Below, one piece after another: positions 41,167 through 51,946 of a stretch of 64,000 nt of DNA. A program made the position numbers and the translations under genes. This DNA is from JACKII01 sp965202745. GTDB taxonomy: Bacteria; Pseudomonadota; Alphaproteobacteria; Bin95. Under the pieces are notes generated by a model, which worked only from the letters and a program-made list of their open reading frames with translations, had not been told where the DNA came from and did not search any database. Position 1 is the first letter of the stretch. Each line of letters starts with the position of its first letter. The stretch spans positions 1 to 64,000 of the forward strand of contig CBDBCB010000004.1 of the NCBI GenBank assembly GCA_965202745.1, given 5' to 3'.

Positions 41167-41988
41167 ATGCAAATTGAACCCACCGGCACCGGGCTCGGCG
41201 TCATCGCCTCGGGCGTCGATGTCACCCGGATGAGTGAGGACGAGTGGAACGCGCTCTATCAGGCTTGGCTGGACCATGGTGTTCTGGTGGTCCGCGGGCA
41301 AAACTTCTCCATCCCTGAGTTCCTGGCATATGGCCGCCACTTCGGCGAGGTGAAGCCGCATTTCGTCAAGAAATCTCGCCACCCCGACTTCCCGGACCTC
41401 ACCGTGATGGGCGTCGGCGCACGCAACGAGGACGGCACCAAAAACGATTCCGTCTACAGCCGCGGCCATGGCTGGCACACCGATGGCCCCTGGGATCCAG
41501 ACGGCTGCAAGGCGACCATGCTCTATGCTGTCGAATTGCCGTCGCAGGGCGGCGACACGCTGTTCGCCAACATGTACATGGCGCTGGACGCTCTGCCGGA
41601 GACCTTGCGGCAACGCATCGAGGGGCTGGAGGGCGACTATGTCTATGGCGGCGCGGGCAGCCATAGCCAGGCGCTGCTGGAGCCGGAAGACCGCAACAGA
41701 CCGCCGGTTAGGCACCCAGCTATCCGGATCCATCCCGAAATCGGGCGGCCATCCCTCTACTTCAACGCCCACCACCTGCTGGCGATTGCCGGCCTTTCAG
41801 GCGAGGAAGGTCAGGCCCTGGTCGAGGAACTGACCGCCCACCAGGTAGCCCCGGGCGCGGAGTACCAACACCAATGGCAGCCCGGCGATGTGGTGATCTG
41901 GGACAACCGCTGCACGCTGCACTCAGCAACGGCGGACTATCCTATCGAGGAAAACCGCATCCACTGGCGCTGCACGATCAAGGGGTAG
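41167..41988 (+). CDS. TauD/TfdA-family Fe(II)/2-oxoglutarate dioxygenase
   Basis: 273 residues, intact. The metal-binding His-x-Asp is in GHGWHTDGPWDPDGCKATML, the distal His in WDNRCTLHSATADY, and the 2-oxoglutarate Arg in ENRIHWRCTIKG. The N-terminus MQIEPTGTGLGVIASGVDVT is typical of TauD. It hydroxylates a substrate with O2 and 2-oxoglutarate (taurine, 2,4-D and alkyl sulfates are known family substrates). It is divergent from the GFA gene and its stop abuts that of the synthetase gene (TAG/CTA back to back). Confidence 0.93.
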   Translation: MQIEPTGTGLGVIASGVDVTRMSEDEWNALYQAWLDHGVLVVRGQNFSIPEFLAYGRHFGEVKPHFVKKSRHPDFPDLTVMGVGARNEDGTKNDSVYSRGHGWHTDGPWDPDGCKATMLYAVELPSQGGDTLFANMYMALDALPETLRQRIEGLEGDYVYGGAGSHSQALLEPEDRNRPPVRHPAIRIHPEIGRPSLYFNAHHLLAIAGLSGEEGQALVEELTAHQVAPGAEYQHQWQPGDVVIWDNRCTLHSATADYPIEENRIHWRCTIKG

Positions 41989-44480
41989 CTACGAGACGAT
42001 CTTCGCGAGCCACGCCTCAATCTTTCGGGCGAGCGAGAAGGCATTCTGCTCCCCCACCATGGACATATGATCTCCCGGATGCACGATGCAGACCGCACCC
42101 CCGCCAGCCAGCCCGCGCCAATAGTCTTGGGTAGCGGCCAAGTCGGGATACTCTGCGCTGGACACGATCAGCGCCTGCTCCACCATCAGCGGTTCCGGCT
42201 GGTAGAGGGCATTGGCAACCGTATGCGTCTCGTCGAGGCCTGAAGGCCGGGGCACCTGGCCCGCTACGGCCTGCGCCGCCCAGTTCAACCGCTTCGCCAG
42301 GACCGCCACATCGTGGTCCCGCGCGCCTCGCCAAATATAGCGTGCAAGCTTGCCCGACGGATCGCGCGGTCCCATCGGGTCCAGCAGGACCAGCGCCTCC
42401 ACTCTCTGCCCTTCCGCCATCAAATGCCGGGCCAGTTCAAAAGCCACTTTTGCACCGAAACTGAAGCCCAGCAGCCGGTATGGCCCCTCCGGTTTTACGG
42501 ATCGAAGTCCCTCTGCACACGAAGCCGCCACTTCGGCCACCGTGGCATCTGGCGGCTCCTGGCCGCTCAACCCCTTCGGGTGCAGGCCGATCACCGGCTG
42601 GCGGGGATCAAGGTGATTGGTCAGCATCAGATAGTCGGAGAGATGCCCGCCCATAACCGGCGTAACGAACAATGGCGGCAGGTCCGCGCCTTGCGCCAAC
42701 ACCGCGGTCCGCGGGGCGGGGGGAGAGCGGCCCGCATCCACATGCCCGGCCAGCGCACTCACGGTCGCTCCTTTAACGACTAGGGTTTCCAGCGGAATGC
42801 GGACACCGAGTTCTTTTTCAATAGTGGTGATGACGGTCATCGCCTGAAGCCAGTCGCCGTCCATATCGAAGAAATCGTCCTCCAGTCCAAAGCCCCCATG
42901 TTTGAGCGTTTCCCGCCAGATACGCCGGATAACAGCCTGGCTTTCCGTAAGCGCAGCACCTGCCGCACCCTCATCATCAGCAACAGTCGTGCTTTGCATG
43001 GGCACGGGAAGCTGGCTGCGCATGATCTTGCCCGTCTTGGTTCTGGGCAGCGCACCGATCATCGCAAACACACTGGGTATCTGGTAGGCCGTCACCCGCT
43101 CCCGCAGGTAGGCGCGCAGGTCATTCGGGCTGACCGGTGCAGCCGGATCTGAACGTAGTGGCATGCCAGCCGCAGCGTCCTGTTCTGGCCTTTGAACGCC
43201 ACAACCGCAGCCTCTTTCACACCGGGATGCCACTGCAATATCTGCTCCACATCACCCGGACGAACATTGTAACCACGTATCTTGACCTGCTGGTCCTTGC
43301 GACCAAGCCCGATCAGCAAGCCCTGATGATTGCGGTAGGCAAGGTCTCCTGTGATGTACCAGGTATCGTCGGGGTTCTCCGGGGAGCGTTTGAACGTGAC
43401 TGCTGAGCGTTCTTCGTCATTGTGGTAGGTGCCGGGCAAGGTCGACGACACCACAACAATCTCACCCTTGTCGCCGTCCGCCACCGGCCGCCCACCCTCG
43501 TCAATCAAGACCAGCCGATCTGGATAGAACGGCCGCCCAATCGGCGACATGTCATGTTCCACCGGCTCTCCGAAGCCGTAACAGAACTCCGCCACTGGCC
43601 CGTACTCCGACAAACCATACCGGCTGCAAAGACGGCAGTCTGGCCCGGAGACCCGGTTGAACAGTTTGAAATCCGCCCGGTAAACCGGCTTGCCCGCCAC
43701 ATACAGCCGTTTGATGCCCGCGAGCCCGCCATCCTCCGCCGCAGCAGCCAACTGCCTGAAGAAGATAACGAAAACGGCCATTGCCGTGATCGATTTGGCT
43801 TTCAACCACTCCACGTGATCTTGTGGTTTATGGGCTTTGACATCGCGGAAATGCTGAATTGCCCCCTCTGTGAACCAGGCGAGCATTTCAGGCACACGGT
43901 TTGGGTGGTAGGTCGCAACCACGTCATCCGGCTTGATGTCCGTTCCGATGACATGCCGCAACCACCGGTCATCCAATCCTTCACGTGTCGTAAGCGCACC
44001 TTTCGGCTTACCGGTCGTACCGGAGGTATATTGGATAATGGCTTTCGTATCCGATGCGGCTTCAACGGGCGCAAAGGGCTCTTCGCCTCCGTCCTCGGAA
44101 AAGACTGCAAGGGGCTGTTTACCCGTCACCTTCTCGGCCAAAGCCTCATAGCCGGGACCGGCGACGCACTCCCGCATGCCCGAATGCTCCACCAAATCGC
44201 GCAGCGCAGCTGGCGGGTCCTGCGGATTGATCACCATCAGGCACTGACCGGCTTTGATGATTGCCAGACTAGCAATCAGGAGGGACGTATCGCAGCCGCC
44301 CAGATAACCAACCACCTGATTGTCTTCACCCCTGGTTTCATGCAGCCGCCGCGCCAGCCGGTCAGACAGCGCACCGCCCTGACGGAAGGTCAGTGTCCGG
44401 GCCGTATCGGTCCCGGCAATCTTCTCCGGCCACCGCTCCACGCTCTTCTCAATAGCCTCGAGTACCTTCATCCAGCCCAT
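41989..44480 (-). pseudogene. A-PCP-TE mini-synthetase, frameshifted, carrier serine lost
   Basis: Adenylation domain: IIQYTSGTTGKPKGALTTRE (A3), CSRYGLSEYGPV (A5), WYITGDLAYRNHQGLLIGLG with RKDQQVKIRGYNV (A7-A8), and PRTKTGKIMRSQL with the A10 Lys. The frame breaks near 43157 (GTTCAG where GTTTCAG restores SDPAAPVSPNDL). The carrier domain reads DDFFDMDGDWLQAMTVI, with Trp (TGG) where the phosphopantetheine Ser (TCG) is required. The thioesterase has the nucleophile in LLGFSFGAKVAFELA and a His in VHPGDHMSMVGEQN. An intact version (~830 residues) would activate, tether and release or condense an amino or aryl acid. Convergent with the tauD-like gene. Confidence 0.82.
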
Positions 44481-44632
44481 TTCTCCCAATCCCGCGCCGA
44501 CAGTCCGATCCTCTTGGCGGACAATTATCCTATAGAGGACCGGAAACCATCAACGCAAAAAAGGTTAAGCCTCACCGAAAGCACAATTTTCAGGCGGCGC
44601 GAGGTTTTCTCAGCGAACGGCAGCCCAGCCCC

Positions 44633-47600
44633 TCAAAAATCCTTCTTCCACTTCACACCGATGGACGTTCTTGCCGACGGTAACGGCCGCGCCGTCGCCT
44701 TTGTCTTCAACCCGCAGTACGTCCAGGCCGATGGCGCTGCGCACCCGGTCCACCATACCGCCACTGCCATCCATCAGGGTTGCGATGCCGCTGGCCAATT
44801 CCAAAGCTTCCAGCACCGACAAGGACTGGCGGGACCGGCCAAATAAGACCCTCGGCATCACCTCGCCCTGCGGCAGAGCGGGGGTGGAGACAAAGTTAAT
44901 TTGAATGTCGGAAGCGTTGCCACTGACCGCGATCCCGCCACGGATCCCGTCATTATCCCGCAGCAGTTTGACATCCAGGCCTGGATCAATCGGTGTGGCA
45001 CCGCTGAAAAACATCCGCCCGGTGTTCCACATCAAAGGATTTACCGACCAGCAGCAATTGCCCGCGCAGCTTTTCGATGCTGCCTTTGACCCTTGGCTTG
45101 GCCGAATTTCCATCGATCGCCAGGTCCATTTTCCATTCACTGTCCAGGCCGCGGCCCCGCACAAAGATATTGCGCGGCGCGTGCACCCGCCCATCCAGTT
45201 TGATCGGACTATCCTTGGCAGGCTTTTTCCGCGGCTGCGGCGCGCCTTTGATCTGGACTTCGCCCAGTGTCGCAATATTCGGCGGCGTGGCATGAACCAG
45301 GCGCACCTCCGCCCGGTCTACCAGCACGTCGCCAGCCACTGTTGGCCCCAATAACGGGCCTTTGGCAGTCACATTGACCGTCACTGTCGCTTCCAGATCA
45401 GGCCGCCGGACCAACACCGCCTTTTTGGTCTCCACGATGGCGTCGAGCTTGCCACCGGCAATCTCGATCCGCGCGGAAATGGGCGAAGTTGCACCGTCAT
45501 TGCCTGTCACCGTCACCAAAAAGCTGCCATCCGCTGCAACATACGACGCCGCTGAAAGGTCGGCCAGGATCGTGCCGGTCTCCAGATTCTCATAGCGGCC
45601 GTCGGTCAGCTCTGCCTTGCCGGAAACCGCCGGTTCGCTGACCGTCCCGCCCAGCACCAGATCGACATCGGCATGACCTTCAAGATAGTGATCCGGCGCG
45701 GGAACCATGGCCTAAAGCGACTCCATCCGGCCTGACCATTTGACCGTCCCACGCAGCGCTGCATTCGGCTTCGGCAGCACTCCGCGCGAGGGCGTGAGTG
45801 CCACGCCCGCCGTCAGCTTTAGCAGATAGCCAAAACTTCCCTCAACCGTCGCCGTGGCATTTGCCTGCTTGTCATCCCAGTTCACCGCAACATCGGCATC
45901 CAGTCCACCGGCATCGGCTGGCAATTCGTCGGATACAAGCCCGGTCAGCTTGGCCTGCAAAGTCGCAGAGCGGCGCGTGTCGAATTCCGCCTGGGCATTC
46001 AGCGTGCCAGCCTGCACCGGCACGTCTGCCAATTTGGCCAACCTTCCGAGGTCCTGCATGGCCAGCAGGATTTTGCCCCGCAGCCGGTTGCCGGCCAAGG
46101 CAATATCGCCAGCGATCTCGCCGCCGGGCACCTTTAGTTGCAGGCCCTTGGCATTCACAGCCGACCCTTGGATAGTGACGGTCAGGGGCTTGACCAAGCG
46201 TGCCTGTTCCTTGTCATAACTGGCATCCAACCGTGTCAGGCGGATGGTTTGGGTTTGGCCCTCAAGCCGCAGCCTCGCGGCCAGATCAGCCACAATCGCC
46301 TTGCCGCCCGGTGCCGTTCCGCTCGTATCGGCTTTCACATCCAGCGCTTTCAGGCTGCCGTTCGCGGTGACATTTACCGCCGCCAGTTCCACGCCGCCCG
46401 CCGCGACGCCCGCCGCCGTCACTTTTGCCCGCAAGCCCGGTGCGCTTGCCAAAGCATCCCGCACGGCGGCTTGCAGCTTCACGCTTTCGACAGTCGCGCC
46501 GTCAGTCCGGAGCTTGGTGATGCTGGCGGAGAGGTCTGCTGCCTGCTTGCCTTCCAGGACAGACAGTTTCACGCTGCCATTGCCTGCCCCGGCCAGCGCC
46601 GCACCGGCCACCAGGGTTTGCGCCAGATCGACTGTCATCGGTCCCTTGTTCGCCGCCTGCACGCCCAAGCCATTGGCCTGTAGTGTAGAGACGGTCAGCT
46701 GGTCGCCCTCCAACCTGAAAGCCGTATCGGCGGAAACCTTGCCATAGGGCTTGGTCGTACCGCGCACCTTGGCCGTTCCGCTGATGGCTTCGGCAAGCAG
46801 GATGTCATGTTCCAGTTGCACGTCGCCAACAGGCTTTCCGTCCATCGCAAATTTGCTTAGCGTCGCCGTCCCCTTAACTGCGGGTTTGTTCAGCACGCCG
46901 GTTACACGGCCTTCAACTATGAAACTGCCATCAGCATTCGTGTCATAGGCACCGGCGATCGGTGCCAGGTCAGCAGCCTCTGCCCGGTAGGCCAGATCGA
47001 CCGCCCCGCCCCCCAAATCCGCCGAGCCATTGGCCTCCGCCATCACCAAAGCGCTGGCGATATTGGCATTTTCCAGGGTCAGCTGCTCCCCCGCCAGCGA
47101 ACCCGCCACGTCCAGCGTCACCGGCCCGCCTTGGGTTATGTCCAGCCGGTCCGCCAGCAAATCGGCAGCGCTGCCTTTGACTGCAAAACCCACCACTTCT
47201 GGCGTGATCCGCACATCGGCATTGACTTCCAGCCCCCCGACGCGCGCGGCTTCCGTAACGGCCTCGGCCAGGCGCAACTGGCCCGTTGCGCGCAGATCCT
47301 CAATCAGCCCGGAGGCGCGGCCCGCAAAATGAAAGCCCTTCACTTCTGCATCCGGCAGCAGCGGCGCGCCCAGCGCCGGGACGTTCAAATCAACCGCCAT
47401 GTCCAAACGTGTGACTTTGGTGTCAAAGGTGCCGTTGGCGGCAACGGTGCCAAGCGCTGTCTTCACGTCCGCCTTTTCCAGCGTCAGCAGGTCGCCGGCC
47501 AGCTTGCCCGCCACGTCCAGCGTCACTGGCCCGTCTTGCGTGACATCCGTCTGGCCGGCCACCACGGCTGCGACCGCTCCCGTCACCGCAAAGCCAATGG

Positions 47601-48822
47601 TGTCCGGCGTGGCGCGAATGTCGGCATCGACTTCCGCACCGCCAACGCGGGCAGCGTCGGTCAGCACCTCCGCGAGCCGCAGCTTGCCCGTCGCCCGCAA
47701 GTCCTCCACCAAGCCAGCCACTTGGCCCGCGAAATGAAAGCCTTTTACCGACATACCCGGCGGCAGCGGCGCCGCCAAAGCGGGCACGTCTAAGTCTACG
47801 ACCATATCCAGACGGCCCGCATTGCTGTCGAAAGTGCCTTTTGCCGACAGCATCCCGAGCGTGGCTTGAATATCCAAAACGCGCAAGGTCACCAGACCGG
47901 TCGCCTCCGCCCGCAGGTCCAGCTTCAGGTCAACAGGCTCGTCCAGCAGCGGCTGAGCGGCAGTCTGCAACTCCCCTTGCGCTGTCACCTTCACATCCAA
48001 ACGCACCTCTGCCGGCTGAACGGAGGGCACGACAATCGCGCCGTCCAGCCTGCCCAGATTGCCGATATCCGCCTGCAGATCACCCCGCCAGTCCAATACC
48101 GGCCCGTCACCCTTCAGTTGCACTTTCGCGGCGGAGCCTGGCGGCAAGCTCGCCAAAGCCGCGACCAACCCGCCTGCTGCTTCATTCGCATCCAGGGCCA
48201 GGCGCAGGGTCTCTTCCTTGAAATCGCGGCGGTATTCCAGGCGTATGTCGCCTGTAACCGTGTCTGTGCGCGTCAGGGCAAAGGTCGCGCTCTGCACGTC
48301 TCCTTCGTCATGCACGCTGCCTTCGGCGTTGAACGCCAGCGATTGCGGCCCGGCTACTCCCTCCGCGATGGTGACATCGGTCAGGCGCAAGCCGTCCACT
48401 GCCACCGTCAGCGGCGCGCGGGGCCATTTGATCTCAACCACACCGTCTTCCGCCACAGCAGCTTCAGGCTGATCGGGACCCGGCTTTGGCGCGCGCAGCA
48501 CGTTTACTTTGTCCGCCGTCAGCTTGGTGATCGCTAGTTCGCCTTTCAGCAGCCGCGTGGGCATCCAGGCCATCGAGACCCGCTCCACCCGCAACCAGAC
48601 GCCGTCACCATCCGCAACCGCCAGGCTCACCAGGTCGGTCGCACCGTCGGCAACGTCCTCGACCTTCTCAACCGTAATTTCCAGCGAGCCGGGCACGCTG
48701 ATCTGCTCCAGCGCGAACTGCACCAGCGAGTTCTTCAGGCCCAGCAGCGACAGCAGCGCGCCCGCGCCAGCTGGCACGAACAGCCCCGTGGCAATTGTCA
48801 GGACAAAGAGAAGAAACCGCAT
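44633..48822 (-). pseudogene. tamB: TamB (translocation and assembly module inner-membrane protein), decayed
   Basis: MRFLLFVLTIATGLFVPAGA is the N-terminal membrane anchor, followed by long beta-rich repeats (for example VTLDVAGKLAGDLLTLEKAD, GRASGLIEDLRATGQLRLAE, repeated with variation) and the conserved DUF490 end. Three lesions: an amber codon in frame at 45712 (ESL-stop-AMVPAPDHY, Trp expected), an extra C near 45030 (VEHRADVF for VETGRMFFSGA), and a shift near 44675, after which the natural end is IGVKWKKDF with a stop at 44633. Intact TamB (~1400 residues) spans the periplasm and moves lipids or assists outer-membrane insertion. The start overlaps the tamA stop. Confidence 0.85.
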
Positions 48823-50257
48823 CAGAACGCCTGCCCGATGGAGAAGTAAATTTGGAAAGCATCGTCCACCCGGCGGGCGTTTAGCGGCACACCAACATCG
48901 ACCCGGATCGGCCCGGTCGGCGAATAGTATCGCAGCCCCGCGCCCGCCGCATACTGAAACCCATCCGAAAATATCGGGACCACTTCTTCAGATACCGAAG
49001 CCGCCTCCACGAACACTGCCGCGCCAAAGTCACCATAAATTCTGGCGCGCAATTCAGCGCCGGTTTCGATCACCGAGAGGCCGCCGGTCGGGTCCCGGTT
49101 TGCATCCAGGGGACCGATAAAGCGCTCCTGGTAGCCACGCACCTATCCGCCGCCACCGGAGAACAACCGCCGGCCGGCCGGAACATCAGTCAAGTCCCGG
49201 GCCAGGATTGACCCTGCCCACCCGCGGATCGCGATAACATAGCGGGCATCGTCGTCCAGCTTGAAATAGGTCGATGCTGTGATGTCGCCGCGCAAAAAGG
49301 GGACAAACTCGCTGTCGAAGGTACCGGCGAACGGCGTTACGGTGCCACGCATCCGGATGCCTTCCGTCGGGTCTAGCGGATCGTTCGTCGTGAAGTACTC
49401 AGCAAACATGGGGATACCAAACAAGATGGCCAGGCCGTCCCCCGTGCTGGCCTTCGTCTCCGTCACCTCTGCCAAACCGCCCAAGCCAACACGCAGACTG
49501 GGCGTCAACTGCCGCTCCAGCCCCAATGTGACAGTGCCGCCCTTCTCATCAAAAGCTTCGTCTTCGATATGCCGCAACGACAGGCCCGAGACCAAGTCCT
49601 GGCCAGGGTGCCTAAATTGTGGCTTGCGGAATCGCGCCTCTACACGCCGCTCTTCCAGACCGATCTCTGCCCGCAAGCGGATCGATTCGTTCGCGCCGAA
49701 CAGGTTGCGGTGCTCGAACTCTCCTCGAATGCCAGGGCCTTCATCTGTGGAGTACCAAACACCCGCCGCAACAGAGCGGAATGGCCGTTGCTCCATGACG
49801 GCCGTCACCGGTGCGGCCTCTGCTGAGGGAGGCGTTTCCGGCAGGGTCACCGAGCCGGCATTGAACAGGCCGGTGCCGATAAGAGCGCGCTGGTATTCCG
49901 CCAGCTTGCGCACGTCTACCGTCTCGCCCTTTTCCCAGGGCTGATAGGTGTGCAGGTATGTTTCGTCGATGTCCGGAATGCCTTGAAAGACCACGTCGCC
50001 GAACACTTGGTGCGGTCCGGCCTTGAAAGCCGAGCGGACCAAGTGTTCGGCTTTTAGCGTATCGGCGACAGCATCCCGCTCGCCCCGCCGTGCATAGGGG
50101 TAACCTTCGCGCTGCAACGCCTGCACGACCGATGCCTCTGCTTCCAGGATCGTGGCCGCAACCGCTGCTGCACCAACGGGCGACCCGAAGAGTCCAACGT
50201 CATTGCCGACAATCTCGCGCGCATCTTCGTCACCTGCAACCGCTATCCGATGCTCAA
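48822..50257 (-). pseudogene. tamA: TamA/Omp85-family outer-membrane protein, truncated and with amber stop
   Basis: POTRA-containing N-terminal region (AATILEAEASVVQALQREGY, GPHQVFGDVVFQGIPDIDET), then the 16-strand barrel with VAAGVWYSTDEGPGIRGEFE and the RGY-containing L6 loop RLFSGGGG-stop-VRGYQERF. TAG sits where Ser normally precedes VRGY, and the last ~106 residues follow in the same frame (49142 to 48822). The 5' end is missing: sequence upstream of RIAVAGDEDAREIVG is replaced by an IS3 end at 50258, so signal peptide and first POTRA are gone. The partner tamB overlaps it. The operon is inactive as sequenced. Confidence 0.85.
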
Positions 50258-51812
50258 TGGACCTGTCGCGGTTTGATGCCGCCCCAGGTGCTCGTTTAGG
50301 CCACCTTCCGTTCGAAAGCGACAGGACTTTTCCAGCCCAGTGCTGAGTGGCGGCGGCGCGGGTTATGGAAGCCATTGATGTCTTCGAAGATTGCCATCTC
50401 AGCTTGCCTGCGTGTTTCCCATGCCCGTCGCCAGATCATCTCTGCCTTGATGGTTTTGAAGAAGGTTTCGACAGCCGCATTATCATAGCAGTTGCCTTTG
50501 CCACTCATGGACACCTTGAACCCGTGCTGCCGCAGGATCTTCTGATAATCGTGTGAGCAATATTGGCTGCCCCGGTCGGTATGGGGGATGCACCCCTTGG
50601 GCGGAGCGCACAATGCGATGGCCATGTTCAGCGCCCGGATTGCCAGATAGATCAGCTTTGTCGCGGCGGCGTCGGTTGGAAAGCTGCCCCGTGTTTTGGT
50701 GGTCTTTCGGATCACCCTGTTGAGGCTTTCGATAGCGTTGGTCGTGTCGATGATTTTGCGCCCGGCTGGCGGGAAGGCGAAGAACGGGATGACCTCCTGC
50801 CACGCCAGCCGCCAACTCGGGGCGATTGAGGGGTATTTTTGGCCCCATTCGTCTTCGACCGCCGCGCGCGCTTTCTCGGCCTCTTTGTCATCTGTGGCTT
50901 GATCAATCGGCTTGAGGGCCGATGCGACGATCTTGCGGTCTTTCCAGCCGCAGAAGTTCAGGGAATGGGGCACGAGAGGCACGATACAGGGTTGCACGGT
51001 GGTGTCGGGAAAGGCCGCATTGATGGCATCTGGGCCATGGACGACGGCGATGAGGATGTCTTCGACGCCGCGATTGCACAGGTTGTTCATCACCGAGAGC
51101 CAGAATTGGGCCCCTTCATTGTTGGCGATCCAAAGCCCCAGAACCTCGCGGTCGCCCTCGGGGGTGACGCCCAATGCCCCGTAAACAGCCTTGTTTTTGA
51201 CCTGGCGGCTTTCTGGATCGCGGATTGTGACCCCAAGCGCGTCGAGGAAAACGAGGGGATACATCGGCTCCAGGGCGCGGTTTTGCCAAGCGGAGACCTC
51301 CTCCAGAACGGCGTCGGTGACACGGCTGACCAAGTCTGCCGACCCCTTCAGCCCATAGACCTCTTCCAGAGGGGCGCGAATGGCGCGGGTCGACAGACCC
51401 GCCGCGTAAAGCCCAATGATCTTGTCGTCCATCCCGTCAATCCGGGTCTGGCCCTTCTTGATCCGCTCAGGCTCGAAACGGCCTTCCCGGTCGCGAGGGA
51501 CATCAATTGACAGCGCCCCAGCCTTGCCTTTCAACGTCTTGCGCGACGGGCCATTGCGCCGGTCGCTTTGGTTGGCAGGCTCTTCGCCGGGTTTATAGCC
51601 AAGATGTTCGGTTAGCTCAGCCCCCAGCATCGGCTCCATCAACGGGACCTTCCGTTCCTTCATCAGACCCTGATCGCCCAGCAAATCCTCCGGTCGTTCA
51701 ACGCCGCTCAGCAGCTCGTCCAGTAGTTCCTGGGAAATCGTCATGGTCGTCATGCTCCTTCGTGAATGAAGCAGGGACTGAATTACTCACACACAGAAAA
51801 TCGGACACTCTC
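50258..51812 (-). mobile_element. Composite of IS3 right-hand fragment and IS256 left-hand fragment
   Basis: 50258-50640 is the OrfB-side end of the IS3 element seen at 157-1387, beginning with the same TGGACCTGTCGCGGTTTGAT terminal repeat. 50640-51812 is the 5' part of an IS256-family element ending at GAGAGTGTCC (51803-51812, read on the minus strand). The two are joined without a gap inside both transposase genes. The outer end of each element is preserved and the inner ends are lost. Confidence 0.88.
50296..51753 (-). CDS. Chimeric transposase: IS256 N-terminus fused in frame to IS3 OrfB C-terminus
   Basis: 485 residues. Residues 1-367 are an IS256/Mutator transposase (MTISQELLDELLSGVERPED .. 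LFLDALGVTIRDPESRQVKN .. IDTTNAIESLNRVIRKTTKT). At LIYLAIR the frame passes directly into IS3 OrfB (ALNMAIALCAPPKGCIPHTD .. NAAVETFFKTIKAEMIWRRA). In the IS256 part the second catalytic Asp motif, normally VVDGLKGFP, reads VVHGP, so it is both mutated and shortened by four residues. The IS3 part lacks the first Asp. Neither half can be an active transposase alone, yet the frame is fully open. Confidence 0.85.
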   Translation of the reverse strand: MTTMTISQELLDELLSGVERPEDLLGDQGLMKERKVPLMEPMLGAELTEHLGYKPGEEPANQSDRRNGPSRKTLKGKAGALSIDVPRDREGRFEPERIKKGQTRIDGMDDKIIGLYAAGLSTRAIRAPLEEVYGLKGSADLVSRVTDAVLEEVSAWQNRALEPMYPLVFLDALGVTIRDPESRQVKNKAVYGALGVTPEGDREVLGLWIANNEGAQFWLSVMNNLCNRGVEDILIAVVHGPDAINAAFPDTTVQPCIVPLVPHSLNFCGWKDRKIVASALKPIDQATDDKEAEKARAAVEDEWGQKYPSIAPSWRLAWQEVIPFFAFPPAGRKIIDTTNAIESLNRVIRKTTKTRGSFPTDAAATKLIYLAIRALNMAIALCAPPKGCIPHTDRGSQYCSHDYQKILRQHGFKVSMSGKGNCYDNAAVETFFKTIKAEMIWRRAWETRRQAEMAIFEDINGFHNPRRRHSALGWKSPVAFERKVA

Positions 51813-51859
51813 GTATCTGGCGGCCTGAATTTCGAAGGTGCGAAGATTTCGACCTGCAC

Positions 51860-51940
51860 GCCGGAATAGTATTCCGGCTATCGGTGAATGGCAGGCTGTC
51901 AAAGTTTAATCCGCTTTTTAAGCAACGATTGACAGCCTGC
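51860..51940. terminator. Two hairpins downstream of the VPLPA-CTERM gene
   Basis: GCCGGAAT-AGT-ATTCCGGC (51860-51878) and GCAGGCTGTCAA (51891-51902) with its perfect complement TTGACAGCCTGC (51929-51940, spacer 26). Both lie just beyond the restored end of the minus-strand exported-protein gene and could form its transcription end. The T-rich spacer (CTTTTTAAG) is internal to the second. Confidence 0.55.
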
Positions 51941-51946
51941 ACCCGT

